A stretch of 64,000 nt of DNA from Leifsonia sp. Root4 (GCF_001425085.1 NZ_LMDN01000005.1:176248-240247); one strand, 5' to 3'; positions 26,756 through 35,683 are shown, counted from the first letter of the stretch. The notes: generated from the letters alone by a model not told the origin. Numbers and translations are program-made.

Positions 26756-27052
26756 TCAGTCGTCGCCGGTGGTGCGGTCCGAGCGGTGCGCCGAGAGCAG
26801 CTCGATCTCGGGCCGATACGCCACGAACCGCTCCACCGCGTCGAGCACCTCGACGATGTGCCTCCGGTCGGCGGCGACCAGCGAGACACCGATCCCCGCG
26901 CGCCGGTGTAGCTCGAGGTGGTCGACCTCGGCAACGCTCACCTGAAATCGGCGTCGGAGCTCCGCGAGCAACGGCCGCACGAGTGAGCGCTTCTCTTTGA
27001 GGGAATGCACGTCGCCGAGCAGGATGTCCAGCTCCAGCCATCCGATCCACAT
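26756..27052 (-). CDS. DUF503 family protein
   Basis: 98 residues. The N-terminal WIGWLELDILLGDVHSLKEKRSLVRPLLAELRRRFQVSVAEVDHLELHRRAGIGVSLVA matches DUF503 (YlxP-like), a small ferredoxin-like fold found in many Gram-positive genomes, with possible links to ribosome maturation that are not proven. The ATG at 27052 was chosen because the domain begins there; the long frame upstream is antisense to the lipase maturation factor-like gene. It is divergent from that gene and convergent with dapF. Confidence 0.85.
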   Translation of the reverse strand: MWIGWLELDILLGDVHSLKEKRSLVRPLLAELRRRFQVSVAEVDHLELHRRAGIGVSLVAADRRHIVEVLDAVERFVAYRPEIELLSAHRSDRTTGDD

Positions 27053-27130
27053 GGGCGCCACTCTAGCCCCGCCGATGCCACATCGCGCGGGGTAGCCGTT
27101 CGCGGGTGATGCGCCTAGCGTGGATGCGAG

Positions 27131-28570
27131 ATGGACTGGTTCGGCGCCGGGGATTTTGAGGTGGCACGGCTCGTGTTGCAGCGCGGAGTCGCCGCCGCCT
27201 ATCTCATCGCCTTCGTGTCGACGATCAACCAGTTCCCGGCGCTCCTCGGCGAACACGGTCTGCTCCCGGCCCCTCGGCTCCTCGCCCGCACCCGCTTCCG
27301 CGAGCTCCCCAGCCTGTTCCACTGGCGCTACTCCGACCGGATGCTGCTGGCGCTCGCCTGGTGTGGCGCCGCGGTGTCGGTGACGCTCGTGCTCGGCCTG
27401 CCTCAGCTCGGCCCGCCCTGGCTGCCCATGCTGGCGTTCCTGCTGCTCTGGGCCGGCTATCTGTCGATCGTGAACGTCGGGCAGAGCTTCTATGGCTTCG
27501 GCTGGGAGAGCCTGCTGCTGGAGGCCGGCTTCGTCGTCGCGTTCCTCGGCTCCACCGAGGTGGCGCCGCCGCTCCTGATCATCATCTACCTGCGCTGGCT
27601 GCTGTTCCGTCTCGAACTCGGCGCCGGGCTGATCAAGATCCGCGGCGGGCGCGAGTGGCGTGACTTCACGGCGCTCGACTACCACCACGAGACGCAGCCG
27701 ATGCCGAACCCGTTGAGCCGGCTGGCGCACCATCTGCCGCGGTGGTTCCACCGCTGCGAGGTGTTCGGCAACCACGTCGCCGAGTTGCTCGTGCCGTTCT
27801 TCCTCTTCGCGCCGCAGCCCGTGGCATCCGTCGCCGCCGGCGTCCTGATCGGCACCCAGCTCTGGCTGATCGTCACCGGCAACTTCGCCTGGCTGAACTG
27901 GCTGACCATCGTGCTCGCCTTCTCGGCGATCGATGACGGCACCATCCGTGCGATGCTCCCGGTGCTGCCCAGCGGGCCGGCGCCCGCGGATGCACCCGCC
28001 TGGTTCGTCGCGCTCGTGCTCGCGGCGTCCGCGCTGCTCGCCGTGCTCAGCTGGTGGCCGGCCCGCAATCTGTTCTCGCGCCAACAGCTGATGAACGCGA
28101 GCTTCAACCGTTACCACCTCGTGAACGCCTACGGCATGTTCGGCACGGTCACGAAGCGACGCCTGGAGGTGATCGTCGAGGGCTGCGACGACGTCGAGCC
28201 CGGGGACGGCGCGGTGTGGCTGGCCTACGAATTCCGGGGCAAACCGGGAGACCCGATGCGGATGCCGCGGCAGTTCGCCCCGTACCACCTCCGTCTGGAC
28301 TGGCTGATGTGGTTCCTCGCACTCGGATCGCGGGACACCCGCTGGTTCGAGGTCTTCCTCGTGCGTCTGCTCGAGGGGGACAGGCGGACGCTTCGGATGT
28401 TGCGCGTGAACCCGTTCACGCAGGAGCCGCCGCGCTGGGTGCGCGCTCGGGTCTTCCTCTACCGCTTCAGCACCAGGGCCGAGCGTCGCGCCAGCGGAGC
28501 ACGGTGGGTGCGCTCGGAGGTCGGCGAGCTCGTCGAGCCGGTGTCATTACGGCAGCTCGGGCTCCGCTGA
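27131..28570 (+). CDS. Lipase maturation factor family membrane protein
   Basis: 479 residues. About eight to ten transmembrane helices. Family motifs include GWESLLLEAGFVVAFLG, RWLLFRLELGAGLIKIRGGREWRDFTALDYHHETQPMPNPLSR and YGMFGTVTKRRLEVIVEG, then the soluble C-terminal part with FAPYHLRLDWLMWFLALG and WFEVFLVRLLEGDRRTLRML. In animals LMF1 folds secreted lipases in the ER. Bacterial members are uncharacterised, so no client can be named. TAGCGT at 27116 is a possible -10 box. The gene stands alone. Confidence 0.88.
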   Translation: MDWFGAGDFEVARLVLQRGVAAAYLIAFVSTINQFPALLGEHGLLPAPRLLARTRFRELPSLFHWRYSDRMLLALAWCGAAVSVTLVLGLPQLGPPWLPMLAFLLLWAGYLSIVNVGQSFYGFGWESLLLEAGFVVAFLGSTEVAPPLLIIIYLRWLLFRLELGAGLIKIRGGREWRDFTALDYHHETQPMPNPLSRLAHHLPRWFHRCEVFGNHVAELLVPFFLFAPQPVASVAAGVLIGTQLWLIVTGNFAWLNWLTIVLAFSAIDDGTIRAMLPVLPSGPAPADAPAWFVALVLAASALLAVLSWWPARNLFSRQQLMNASFNRYHLVNAYGMFGTVTKRRLEVIVEGCDDVEPGDGAVWLAYEFRGKPGDPMRMPRQFAPYHLRLDWLMWFLALGSRDTRWFEVFLVRLLEGDRRTLRMLRVNPFTQEPPRWVRARVFLYRFSTRAERRASGARWVRSEVGELVEPVSLRQLGLR

Positions 28571-28591
28571 GGCCCGTCGTCGAGCGCGGGC

Positions 28592-29203
28592 CTAGGCGCC
28601 GCGGGAGACCTTCAGCACTCGGAAACCCTTGCTGATCGCTTCGCGTGCGACGACCAGGCGATCGGCGAACTCGGATTCCATCCACCGCTGCAGGGAGTCG
28701 GAGCCGAGGTTGCGCTGCACGACGAGGTAGGAGTCGGCGCCGGGCGCGAGGCGGGGGAGCCACTTCTGCAGCATCGAGTGCAGTTCGGCCTTGCCGACCC
28801 GGATCGGGGGGTTCGACCAGATCGTGGCGAACTCGATGCCGTCCGGCAGCTCCTCCGGCCGAACGGCCTTGACGTTCTCGAGGCCGAGCTCGGCCGCGTT
28901 GCGGCGCACCAGCTCGAGTGCGCGATCGTTCACGTCGACGGCCCAGACCGTCGCGCCGGGGGATTCCAGTGCGAGTGTGAGGGCGATCGGCCCCCAGCCG
29001 CAGCCGAGGTCGAGCAGATCGCCGGTCTCTGGCGGTGTCGGCGCGTAGCGCAACAACACCTCGGTGCCCTGATCGATGTGGTCGGGGCTGAAGATTCCGT
29101 TGGAGGTGGTGACCTCGCGATCCTGCCCGCCGAGTCGCACGGTGATGCGCCGCAATCTGAGCTCACTCCCCGGATCTGCGCTGAAGTAATGCTCTGAAGC
29201 CAT
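28592..29203 (-). CDS. Class I SAM-dependent methyltransferase (RsmC/RlmG-like)
   Basis: 203 residues. The SAM-binding motif LLDLGCGWGPIALTLAL is followed by VWAVDVNDRALELVRRNAAELGL and the catalytic motif WSNPPIRVGK (NPPY/W type), which marks N-methyltransferases acting on guanine or adenine in RNA. The N-terminus MASEHYFSADPGSELRLRRI matches the family of one-domain RsmC/RlmG relatives. The ATG at 29203 was chosen as the start; the longer frame would overlap hflX. The gene is divergent from hflX. The RNA target is inferred. Confidence 0.86.
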   Translation of the reverse strand: MASEHYFSADPGSELRLRRITVRLGGQDREVTTSNGIFSPDHIDQGTEVLLRYAPTPPETGDLLDLGCGWGPIALTLALESPGATVWAVDVNDRALELVRRNAAELGLENVKAVRPEELPDGIEFATIWSNPPIRVGKAELHSMLQKWLPRLAPGADSYLVVQRNLGSDSLQRWMESEFADRLVVAREAISKGFRVLKVSRGA

Positions 29204-29233
29204 GGGATCGAATCTATCGCAGATTACAACCGG

Positions 29234-29246
29234 TAAACTGAAGGCA
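29234..29246 (+). promoter_or_regulatory. Leaderless -10 box for hflX
   Basis: TAAACT (29234-29239) precedes the ATG at 29247 by seven bases. It settles the start in favour of 29247 over the in-frame ATG at 29202. Confidence 0.55.
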
Positions 29247-30803
29247 ATGACTGACGCCTTGAACGCTGCCAACGACACTGCCGCCACCGCCGACGGCCCG
29301 AGCGACGACGTCGTCGCACGGGTGCTCGCGAGCGCCGAATCACGCTCATCCGCCTACTCACTCTTCTCCTCCGGCGCGCAGGCGCTGCAAACAGAGGTCG
29401 GCGCCGACAGCATCGGCGACGGCGAGCAGCTCGACCGTGAAGACCGCAAGGCGCTGCGCCGCGTCCCGGGTCTCTCCACCGAGCTCGAAGACGTCACCGA
29501 GGTCGAGTACCGCCAGCTTCGGCTCGAGAATGTCGTGCTCATCGGCATCTACGCCCAGGGCTCGCAGGATGACGCCGAGAACTCCATGCGCGAGATGGCG
29601 GCGCTGGCCGAGACCGCTGGTGCAACGGTGCTCGACGGTCTGCTGCAGCGCCGTGCCCACCCCGACCCCAGCACCTTCCTCGGTCGTGGCAAGGCGGCGG
29701 AGCTCGCCGCGATCGTGCAGGCGCTCGGCGCCGACACGGTGATCGCCGACACGGAGCTCGCCCCCAGCCAGCGGCGCGCGCTGGAGGACGTCGTCAAGGT
29801 GAAGGTCATCGACCGAACCGCCGTCATCCTCGACATCTTCAGCCAGCACGCCAAGAGCCGCGAGGGCAAGGCGCAGGTCGAACTCGCCCAGCTCGAGTAC
29901 CTCCTGCCGCGCCTGCGCGGTTGGGGTGAGTCAATGTCGCGCCAGGCCGGTGGCCAGGTCGGTGGAGCGGGCGCCGGCATGGGTAGCCGTGGACCCGGTG
30001 AGACCAAGATCGAACTCGACCGCCGCCGCATCCACACCCGCATGTCCAAACTGCGCAAGCAGATCGCGGCCATGAAGCCGGCCCGCGAGGCCAAGCGGGC
30101 CAACCGCCGCCGCAACTCGGTTCCGTCCGTTGCCATCGCCGGCTACACGAACGCCGGCAAGTCCAGCATCCTCAACCGCATCACCCACGCCGGTGTGCTG
30201 GTCGAGAACTCGCTCTTCGCCACCCTCGACGCCACCGTGCGCAAGAACACCACAGCGGACGGCCGCATCTACACGCTGGCCGACACCGTCGGGTTCGTGC
30301 GCAACCTGCCCCACCAGCTCGTCGAGGCGTTCCGCTCCACCCTCGAGGAGATCGCGGACTCCGACGTGATCGTGCACGTGGTCGACGGTTCCCACCCCGA
30401 CCCGGCCAGCCAGATCGCCACCGTGCGCGACGTCGTCGGCGAGGTCGGTGCCCGCGGCATCACCGAGCTGGTCGTGTTCAACAAGGCCGATCTGATCGAC
30501 GACGACACCCGTCTCGTGCTGCGCGGACTCGAACCCCGCGCGATCTTCGCCTCCGCCCGCACGGGTGAGGGCATCGACGAGATCCTCGCGGCGATCAGCG
30601 AAATGTTGCCGGACCCGAGCCTGGAGATCGAGCTCATCGTGCCATACGACCGCGGTGATCTGATCTCGCTTCTGCACGAGAAGGGGCGCGTGATCTCGAC
30701 GGAATACGTCGAAGACGGCACACTCGTGCACGCGCGGATCTCGCAGGACCTCGAGGCCCAGTTCGCCGAGTTCCGCGTGCCGGCGGGAGCCATCGGCGCC
30801 TAG
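29247..30803 (+). CDS. hflX: GTPase HflX
   Basis: 518 residues. A ribosome-splitting and rescue GTPase. An N-terminal HflX domain (about 95-260) includes DPSTFLGRGKAAELAAIVQ and the glycine-rich linker GGQVGGAGAGMGSRGPGETKIELDRRRI. The G domain has G1 AGYTNAGKSS, G3 DTVGFVRNLP and G4 FNKADL. The C-terminal domain ends AQFAEFRVPAG. A roughly 70-residue Ala/Asp/Ser-rich head is extra relative to E. coli HflX. The position next to the methyltransferase and near lexA is conserved among Microbacteriaceae. Confidence 0.95.
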   Translation: MTDALNAANDTAATADGPSDDVVARVLASAESRSSAYSLFSSGAQALQTEVGADSIGDGEQLDREDRKALRRVPGLSTELEDVTEVEYRQLRLENVVLIGIYAQGSQDDAENSMREMAALAETAGATVLDGLLQRRAHPDPSTFLGRGKAAELAAIVQALGADTVIADTELAPSQRRALEDVVKVKVIDRTAVILDIFSQHAKSREGKAQVELAQLEYLLPRLRGWGESMSRQAGGQVGGAGAGMGSRGPGETKIELDRRRIHTRMSKLRKQIAAMKPAREAKRANRRRNSVPSVAIAGYTNAGKSSILNRITHAGVLVENSLFATLDATVRKNTTADGRIYTLADTVGFVRNLPHQLVEAFRSTLEEIADSDVIVHVVDGSHPDPASQIATVRDVVGEVGARGITELVVFNKADLIDDDTRLVLRGLEPRAIFASARTGEGIDEILAAISEMLPDPSLEIELIVPYDRGDLISLLHEKGRVISTEYVEDGTLVHARISQDLEAQFAEFRVPAGAIGA

Positions 30804-30848
30804 CCCGTCACATTCAGACATAGATCCCACACGCCACGCACCCGGATG

Positions 30849-30995
30849 TAATCTCGAGGAAATCGTTGTTGCCGGTAGTTCAGGCAACGGGAGCGAAAGC
30901 CGAGCCCGGCACCCGCCCGCATCCACACCCGTCCAGTACGGGGTGCGCGGCCTGCCGGTGCGTCACCCCCTCTACTGACGGCATCCGTCAGAGCA
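30849..30995 (+). promoter_or_regulatory. Structured 5' leader of metF (candidate riboregulator)
   Basis: A TAATCT -10-like box at 30849-30854 is followed by a leader of about 150 bases. GTTGCC/GGCAAC form a hairpin at about 30866-30886, and CCGGCA pairs with TGCCGG across a longer internal region. Near the end CTGACGG-CAT-CCGTCAG makes a perfect hairpin whose outer CCCCT/AGGGG pairing covers the metF ribosome binding site. I cannot fit it to the SAM-I, SAM-IV or cobalamin consensus as I know them. Function is inferred. Confidence 0.45.
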
Positions 30996-31008
30996 AGGGG
31001 ATCGCACC

Positions 31009-31992
31009 ATGAGCGCCGCCTACCACCACGCAACGCCGGTCATCGGCGGGCACCGTGGCGCCCTGACGCCGGTGTCGTTCGAGCTCTTCCCGCCGCGCAC
31101 GGATGCCGCAGCACTCGCCCTCGGCCGCACCATCGATCGCCTGGCCGAGGCTGATCCCGCCTTCCTCTCCGTCACCTACGGAGCGGGCGGCTCATCGCGC
31201 GAACGCTCGCTCACCGTTCTGCGCTACATCCTCGAGCACACGACCGTCGATGCGATGGCCCACCTCACCTGTGTCGGCTCCTCGTACCAAGAGGCCAACA
31301 GCCTCGTTCGACAGTTCCTGGATGCCGGAATCACCAGTTTCCTCGCTCTGCGCGGGGACCCACCGACCGGCGTCACCGGCCCGGCCGAGCTCGGCGACCT
31401 CGGCAGCGCATCCGAACTCGTGCAGCTGATCCACCGCGTGCAGGAGGAACGGGAGCCCTTCTCCCAGGAGCGCGTTCCCGGCGCCCCGCTGGGCACCCGC
31501 ATCGCACGCCGCCGCCGCCCCGAACGGGTCGCGGTCGCGGCCTTCCCGAACGGCCACCCGCGCGCCCGGGGAACGAGCGCCGACATCGACAGCCTGCTCG
31601 CGAAGCAGGTGGCCGGGGCCACGCTCGCCATCACCCAGCTCTTCTTCCACGCCGATGACTACCTCGGATTCGTCGACAAGGCGCGCGCGGCCGGCGTCAC
31701 GATCGACATCGTTCCCGGGCTGATGCCGGCGACATCGCCCGCACGCCTCGCTCGCATCGCCGAACTCACCGGTGAGGAGGTGCCGGCCGAACTCGCCATC
31801 GCCCTCGAGGTGGAACCCGACGAACAGGGCCAGCACGAAATCGGGGTCGGGTACATCGCCCGCGTCGCCGCCGAGGTGCTCGCCGGGGGAGCACCAGGGC
31901 TGCATCTCTACACCTTCAACCAGCACCGGGCCGTGCTCGGCGTGCTGGAACAGCTCGGCCGAATGCCCGTCGGGGCCGGCACCGGCCGCTAG
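31009..31992 (+). CDS. metF: 5,10-methylenetetrahydrofolate reductase
   Basis: 327 residues. A flavoenzyme that makes 5-methyltetrahydrofolate, the methyl donor for methionine synthesis. Signatures are SFELFPPRTDAAA (Glu proton donor), FLSVTYGAGGSSRERSL, HLTCVG, FLALRGDPPTG and the FAD/NADH-site region QLFFHADDYLGFVDKARAAGVTIDIVPGLMP. A metE gene follows 150 bases downstream, so methyl-folate made here can be used by that cobalamin-independent synthase. AAGGGG eight bases before the ATG is the ribosome binding site and appears to lie within a leader hairpin. Confidence 0.96.
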   Translation: MSAAYHHATPVIGGHRGALTPVSFELFPPRTDAAALALGRTIDRLAEADPAFLSVTYGAGGSSRERSLTVLRYILEHTTVDAMAHLTCVGSSYQEANSLVRQFLDAGITSFLALRGDPPTGVTGPAELGDLGSASELVQLIHRVQEEREPFSQERVPGAPLGTRIARRRRPERVAVAAFPNGHPRARGTSADIDSLLAKQVAGATLAITQLFFHADDYLGFVDKARAAGVTIDIVPGLMPATSPARLARIAELTGEEVPAELAIALEVEPDEQGQHEIGVGYIARVAAEVLAGGAPGLHLYTFNQHRAVLGVLEQLGRMPVGAGTGR

Positions 31993-32143
31993 CCGGCGAC
32001 CGCCGAGCCCCGCCACTCAGCGCCGGCCGCTGAACACCGACCATTCTCACCGGGTGATGCACCCTTCCGCGCTACCTCCATGCCATTTTCGACCCAGCAG
32101 TGACCCTCTCAACACGAAGCAACACCCAACAGAAGGACGACGA

Positions 32144-34495
32144 ATGACCACCGCACCGTTCACCACCGCACCGTTCCCGGCCGGCACCATCCTGGGCTAC
32201 CCCCGCATCGGGCGCCGCCGCGAACTGAAGAAGGCCGTCGAGGCATTCTGGGCCGGCACGACGACCGCAGAGGAGCTCGAGCAGACGACGGCCGGGCTGC
32301 GCGCCGCCACCCGGGCCCGCTTGCTCGAGCTGGGCCTCGGCCGTGACGACTCGTCGATCCCGGAGAGCTTCTCCTACTACGACCAGGTGCTGGATGCCGC
32401 GGTGGCCGTCGGCGCCGTGCCGAGCCGCTTCGCGAAGCTGGTGCAGGACGACGGCAGCATTGACCTCGCCGGCTACTTCACGCTGGCCCGTGGCGTCGGC
32501 GACAACCTGCCGCTCGAGATGACGAAGTGGTTCGACTCCAACTACCACTACCTCGTGCCCGAGATCGGGCCGGAGACGAACTTCCACCTGGCCAGCGACC
32601 GTATCGTGCGCGAGTTCGAGGAGGCGAAGGCCGCCGGATTCCTGACCCGCCCGGTGCTCGTCGGCCCGGTCACGTTCCTGCTCCTCGCCAAGCCGAGCGA
32701 CGAGGCGCCGACCGACTTCACGCCGCTCAGCCGGCTCGGAGACCTCCTCCCCGTCTACGCGGAGCTCCTCACCCGTCTGCGAGCGGCGGGAGCCGAATGG
32801 GTGCAGCTGGATGAGCCCGGCCTCGTCAACGAGTCCATCACCGTCCCCCGCACGGACCAGCTGGCCGCACTCGCCGAGGCCTACCGCGTGCTCGGCGTTC
32901 TCGGCGAGCGACCGGCGCTCTTCGTCGCCGCGCCGTACGGCGCACTCGGTGACGCGCTGCCCGTGCTGGCGGCATCCGCCGTCGAGGCGATCGGGCTGGA
33001 CCTGGTGCGCGGCGCCCTGCCCTCCGGGCTCGACGCCGACACCACGGCAGCACTCGCGACGAAGACGCTCGTCGCCGGCGTCGTCGACGGCCACAACATC
33101 TGGCGGGGCGACCTCGCCGCCGCCCTGACCACCGCGGAATCCGCCTCGGCGCTCTCACCGAACGTCGCCATCTCCAGCTCCACCTCGCTGCTGCACGTCC
33201 CGCACGATGTGACGGAGGAGACCGCGCTCGGTCAGCTCGCCGACTGGCTCGCCTTCGCCGACCAGAAGGTCGGCCAGATCGCCGTCCTCGCCGCCGGCCT
33301 CCGCGAGGGGCGCGCCACGATCCAGCCTGAACTGGATGCCGCCGCCGCCGCGCTGGCCGCGCGACTGGCCGCCCCCGGCGTGCGGGAGCCCGCCGTGCGC
33401 AGCCGCACCGCCGCGCTCAGCGAGAGCGACTTCAGCCGCGGTGACTACGCCGAGCGCGTCGCCGCCCAGGACGCCGCCCTGCAGCTGCCGCTGCTGCCGA
33501 CGACGACGATCGGCTCTTTCCCGCAGACCGGCGAGATCCGCCGCGCCCGCGCCCGGCTGAACTCGGGCGCTCTCAGCGCAGCCGAGTACGAGCAGCTGAT
33601 GAAGGAGGAGATCGGGCGCGTGGTCGATCTGCAGGAGGAGATCGGCCTCGACGTGCTCGTGCACGGCGAGCCGGAGCGCAACGACATGGTGCAGTACTTC
33701 GCCGAGAACCTCGACGGCTTCGCGGTGACCGAGCACGGCTGGGTGCAGTCATACGGCAGCCGGTGCACGCGCCCCTCGCTGCTCTGGGGCGACGTCTCGC
33801 GTCCCGCACCGATCACGGTGGACTGGTCGGTGTACACGCAGAGCCTCACCGCCAGGCCGGTCAAGGGCATGCTCACCGGCCCCGTGACGATCCTGGCGTG
33901 GTCCTTCGTGCGTGACGACCAGCCGCTCGCCGAGACCGCCCGTCAGGTGGCCCTCGCCCTCCGCGATGAGATCGCCGATCTGGAGTCGGCCGGGATCGGC
34001 ATCGTGCAGGTCGACGAGCCCGCGCTGCGTGAACTGCTGCCGCTCAAGCGCGCCGATCACGCCGACTACCTGGACTGGTCGGTCGGATCCTTCCGTCTCG
34101 CGACGGCCGGTGTGCGCGCAGAGACGCAGATCCACACGCACCTCTGCTACTCCGAATTCGGCGTCGTGATCGATGCGATCAGCCGCCTCGACGCCGACGT
34201 CACGAGCATCGAGGCAGCGCGAAGCCGCATGGAGATCGTCGACGACATTGAGCGCAGCGGTTTCGACCACGGCATCGGGCCGGGCGTCTACGACATCCAC
34301 TCGCCCCGGGTGCCGGCCGTCGCCGAGCTCACGGAGCTGCTCGAGCGCGCCCTCGCGGCCGTTCCGGGCCGCCAGCTGTGGGTGAACCCCGATTGCGGGC
34401 TCAAGACCCGAGGCTACGCGGAGACGGTCGAGTCGCTGCAGAACATGCTCGAGGCGACCCGGGCCGTACGGGCGAACGCCGAGGTCTCGGTCTAG
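32144..34495 (+). CDS. metE: Cobalamin-independent methionine synthase
   Basis: 783 residues. Transfers the methyl group of 5-methyltetrahydropteroyl-polyglutamate to homocysteine. Zinc ligands are visible in the C-terminal barrel: His666 and Cys668 in HTHLCYSEFG and Cys751 in NPDCGLKTRGY. The homocysteine and folate motifs TIGSFPQT, HGEPERNDMVQYFAENLDGFAVTEHGWVQSYGSRCTRP and GMLTGPVTILAWSF are present. The ATG at 32144 follows GAAGGA. An in-frame extension upstream would overlap metF. The 151-base gap after metF holds no obvious B12 riboswitch. A 19-bp terminator lies downstream. Confidence 0.97.
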   Translation: MTTAPFTTAPFPAGTILGYPRIGRRRELKKAVEAFWAGTTTAEELEQTTAGLRAATRARLLELGLGRDDSSIPESFSYYDQVLDAAVAVGAVPSRFAKLVQDDGSIDLAGYFTLARGVGDNLPLEMTKWFDSNYHYLVPEIGPETNFHLASDRIVREFEEAKAAGFLTRPVLVGPVTFLLLAKPSDEAPTDFTPLSRLGDLLPVYAELLTRLRAAGAEWVQLDEPGLVNESITVPRTDQLAALAEAYRVLGVLGERPALFVAAPYGALGDALPVLAASAVEAIGLDLVRGALPSGLDADTTAALATKTLVAGVVDGHNIWRGDLAAALTTAESASALSPNVAISSSTSLLHVPHDVTEETALGQLADWLAFADQKVGQIAVLAAGLREGRATIQPELDAAAAALAARLAAPGVREPAVRSRTAALSESDFSRGDYAERVAAQDAALQLPLLPTTTIGSFPQTGEIRRARARLNSGALSAAEYEQLMKEEIGRVVDLQEEIGLDVLVHGEPERNDMVQYFAENLDGFAVTEHGWVQSYGSRCTRPSLLWGDVSRPAPITVDWSVYTQSLTARPVKGMLTGPVTILAWSFVRDDQPLAETARQVALALRDEIADLESAGIGIVQVDEPALRELLPLKRADHADYLDWSVGSFRLATAGVRAETQIHTHLCYSEFGVVIDAISRLDADVTSIEAARSRMEIVDDIERSGFDHGIGPGVYDIHSPRVPAVAELTELLERALAAVPGRQLWVNPDCGLKTRGYAETVESLQNMLEATRAVRANAEVSV

Positions 34496-34541
34496 CGGAA
34501 CCTCTCCGCCCTCGGTCCACGCCGGCTGAGGAGTGAGGAAC

Positions 34542-34596
34542 AACGACGAAGCCCTGAGCCTTCCGCGGTCACGCGGGGGCTCAGGGCTTCGTCGTT
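34542..34596. terminator. Bidirectional terminator between metE and lexA
   Basis: A perfect 19-bp stem: 34542-34560 with 34578-34596. The 17-base loop itself holds a CCGCG/CGCGG mini-hairpin. It serves converging transcripts from metE and lexA. Confidence 0.88.
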
Positions 34597-34635
34597 CCCC
34601 ACTCAGCCGTCGTGAGGAGGCGTTGTTTCGCTTGG

Positions 34636-35355
34636 CTAGACGCTGCGCAGCACAGCGACGACCTTGCCGAGGATCTCGGCGTAGTCACCGAGGATCGGCT
34701 CGAAGTTGCTGTTGCGGGGGAGCAGCCAGGTGTGGCCGTCGCGCTGGCGGAACACCTTGACCGTTGCCTCGTTGTCGAGCATTGCCGCGACGATCTCGCC
34801 GTTCTCCGCCGTCTTCTGCGCGCGCACGACGACCCAGTCGCCGTCGCAGATCGCCGCGTCGATCATCGACTCGCCGACGACCTTGAGGATGAAGAGCTCG
34901 CCCTTACCGACGATCTGGCGCGGCAGCGGGAAGATCTCATCGATCTGCTGCTCGGCGGTGATCGGGATTCCGGCGGCGATCCGGCCGACGAGTGGCACCA
35001 TCGCCGCATCGCCGACGCTTGCCGAGCCGGAGTAGTCGTCGCCGTCGGTGTACGAGGCGCCGTCGTTCTGCTGCGGCACCTCGATCAGCACCTCGAGCGC
35101 ACGAGGCCGGTTCGGGTCGCGCCGCAGGTACCCGCTGAGCTCGAGCTGCTTGAGCTGGTAGGTGACGCTGGAGAGTGAGGCCAGGCCGACCGCGTCGCCG
35201 ATCTCGCGCATGCTCGGCGGGTAGCCCCGCTGGCTGACCGAGCGCTGGATCACGTCGAGGATCGCCATCTGCTTGGCGCTCAGGCTCTTGCGTCGGCGGG
35301 TTCCCGTCTTTGTGGCGCCCTTCGCTTCAGGGGGTGTGTCGCGCTCTCTCGTCAC
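34636..35355 (-). CDS. lexA: LexA SOS repressor
   Basis: 239 residues from GTG 35355, which has GAAGGG seven bases upstream; ATG 35370 is an in-frame alternative. An N-terminal winged helix reads operator DNA ([52 protein letters not shown]). The autocleavage site is the Ala-Gly in GRIAAGIPI. The catalytic dyad is Ser in [11 protein letters not shown] and Lys in EATVKVFRQ (S24 fold). RecA filaments trigger self-cleavage, which derepresses recA and the divergent LysM gene. A LexA box overlaps its own promoter. Confidence 0.97.
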   Translation of the reverse strand: MTRERDTPPEAKGATKTGTRRRKSLSAKQMAILDVIQRSVSQRGYPPSMREIGDAVGLASLSSVTYQLKQLELSGYLRRDPNRPRALEVLIEVPQQNDGASYTDGDDYSGSASVGDAAMVPLVGRIAAGIPITAEQQIDEIFPLPRQIVGKGELFILKVVGESMIDAAICDGDWVVVRAQKTAENGEIVAAMLDNEATVKVFRQRDGHTWLLPRNSNFEPILGDYAEILGKVVAVLRSV

Positions 35356-35508
35356 CGTGCTGCCCTTCATTCCTTGGATGTCACTGACTGGGCGTCGCCG
35401 CCGGATGCTGCTGTCTGATGGTCGCCGTTGAGCCGTCATCTGTCTGTCGGATCCTGCTCCACAAACCGTGTCGGTGGTGCCTGATTGTCTGTCTCCAGAC
35501 ACTCACGA

Positions 35509-35548
35509 CTTTATCGCTCGGAGAGTGCCACAACAAACGAATGTTCGA
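35509..35548 (-). promoter_or_regulatory. lexA promoter with LexA box
   Basis: On the minus strand TCGAACATTCGTTTGT (plus 35533-35548) matches TCGAAC-N4-GTTCGA at 10 of 12 positions. It overlaps a -35 TTTGTT (35537-35532), with a 17-base spacer to TAAAGT (35514-35509). LexA would therefore repress its own gene. Confidence 0.65.
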
Positions 35549-35587
35549 GTGTGTCGCGCATTTCTTCCGATTTTCTCGAAGAAATAC

Positions 35588-35620
35588 TTGCATATTCGAA
35601 TCCATCGAATGTATGTTCGG
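35588..35620 (+). promoter_or_regulatory. Promoter of the LysM SOS gene with LexA box
   Basis: TCGAATGTATGTTCGG (35605-35620) has the same half-sites as the recA box. It overlaps a -10 TATGTT (35612-35617), which is 18 bases from TTGCAT (35588-35593). Confidence 0.7.
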
Positions 35621-35628
35621 AACACAGC

Positions 35629-35666
35629 TTCGCATCCGGCCCTCCCGGCCGAGGGTCGGATGCGAA
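35629..35666 (+). other. Long hairpin in the leader of the LysM SOS gene
   Basis: TTCGCATCCG (35629-35638) pairs with CGGATGCGAA (35657-35666). The stem continues through CCCTC/GAGGG to about 16 bp with a six-base loop. It ends seven bases before the AGGAGG site. It resembles a terminator but lies between promoter and gene, so it may attenuate transcription or stabilise the mRNA. Confidence 0.5.
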
Positions 35667-35683
35667 TCCCACAGGAGGTCGAC

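Noticed and set aside
30856..31008. Cobalamin or SAM-IV riboswitch upstream of metF
   Set aside because: The conserved cores I know for these classes (for example the GCCACTG box of cobalamin switches) are not present, so I report only an unclassified structured leader.
35468..35490. PafBC-type promoter upstream of the LysM gene (GTGTCGGTG, eight bases, TTGTCT)
   Set aside because: The -10 hexamer lacks the required A at position two and lies 200 bases from the gene; the LexA-box promoter fits better.
35590..35610. tRNA T-loop-like TTCGAATCC
   Set aside because: No acceptor, D or anticodon stems surround it; it is part of the SOS promoter region.
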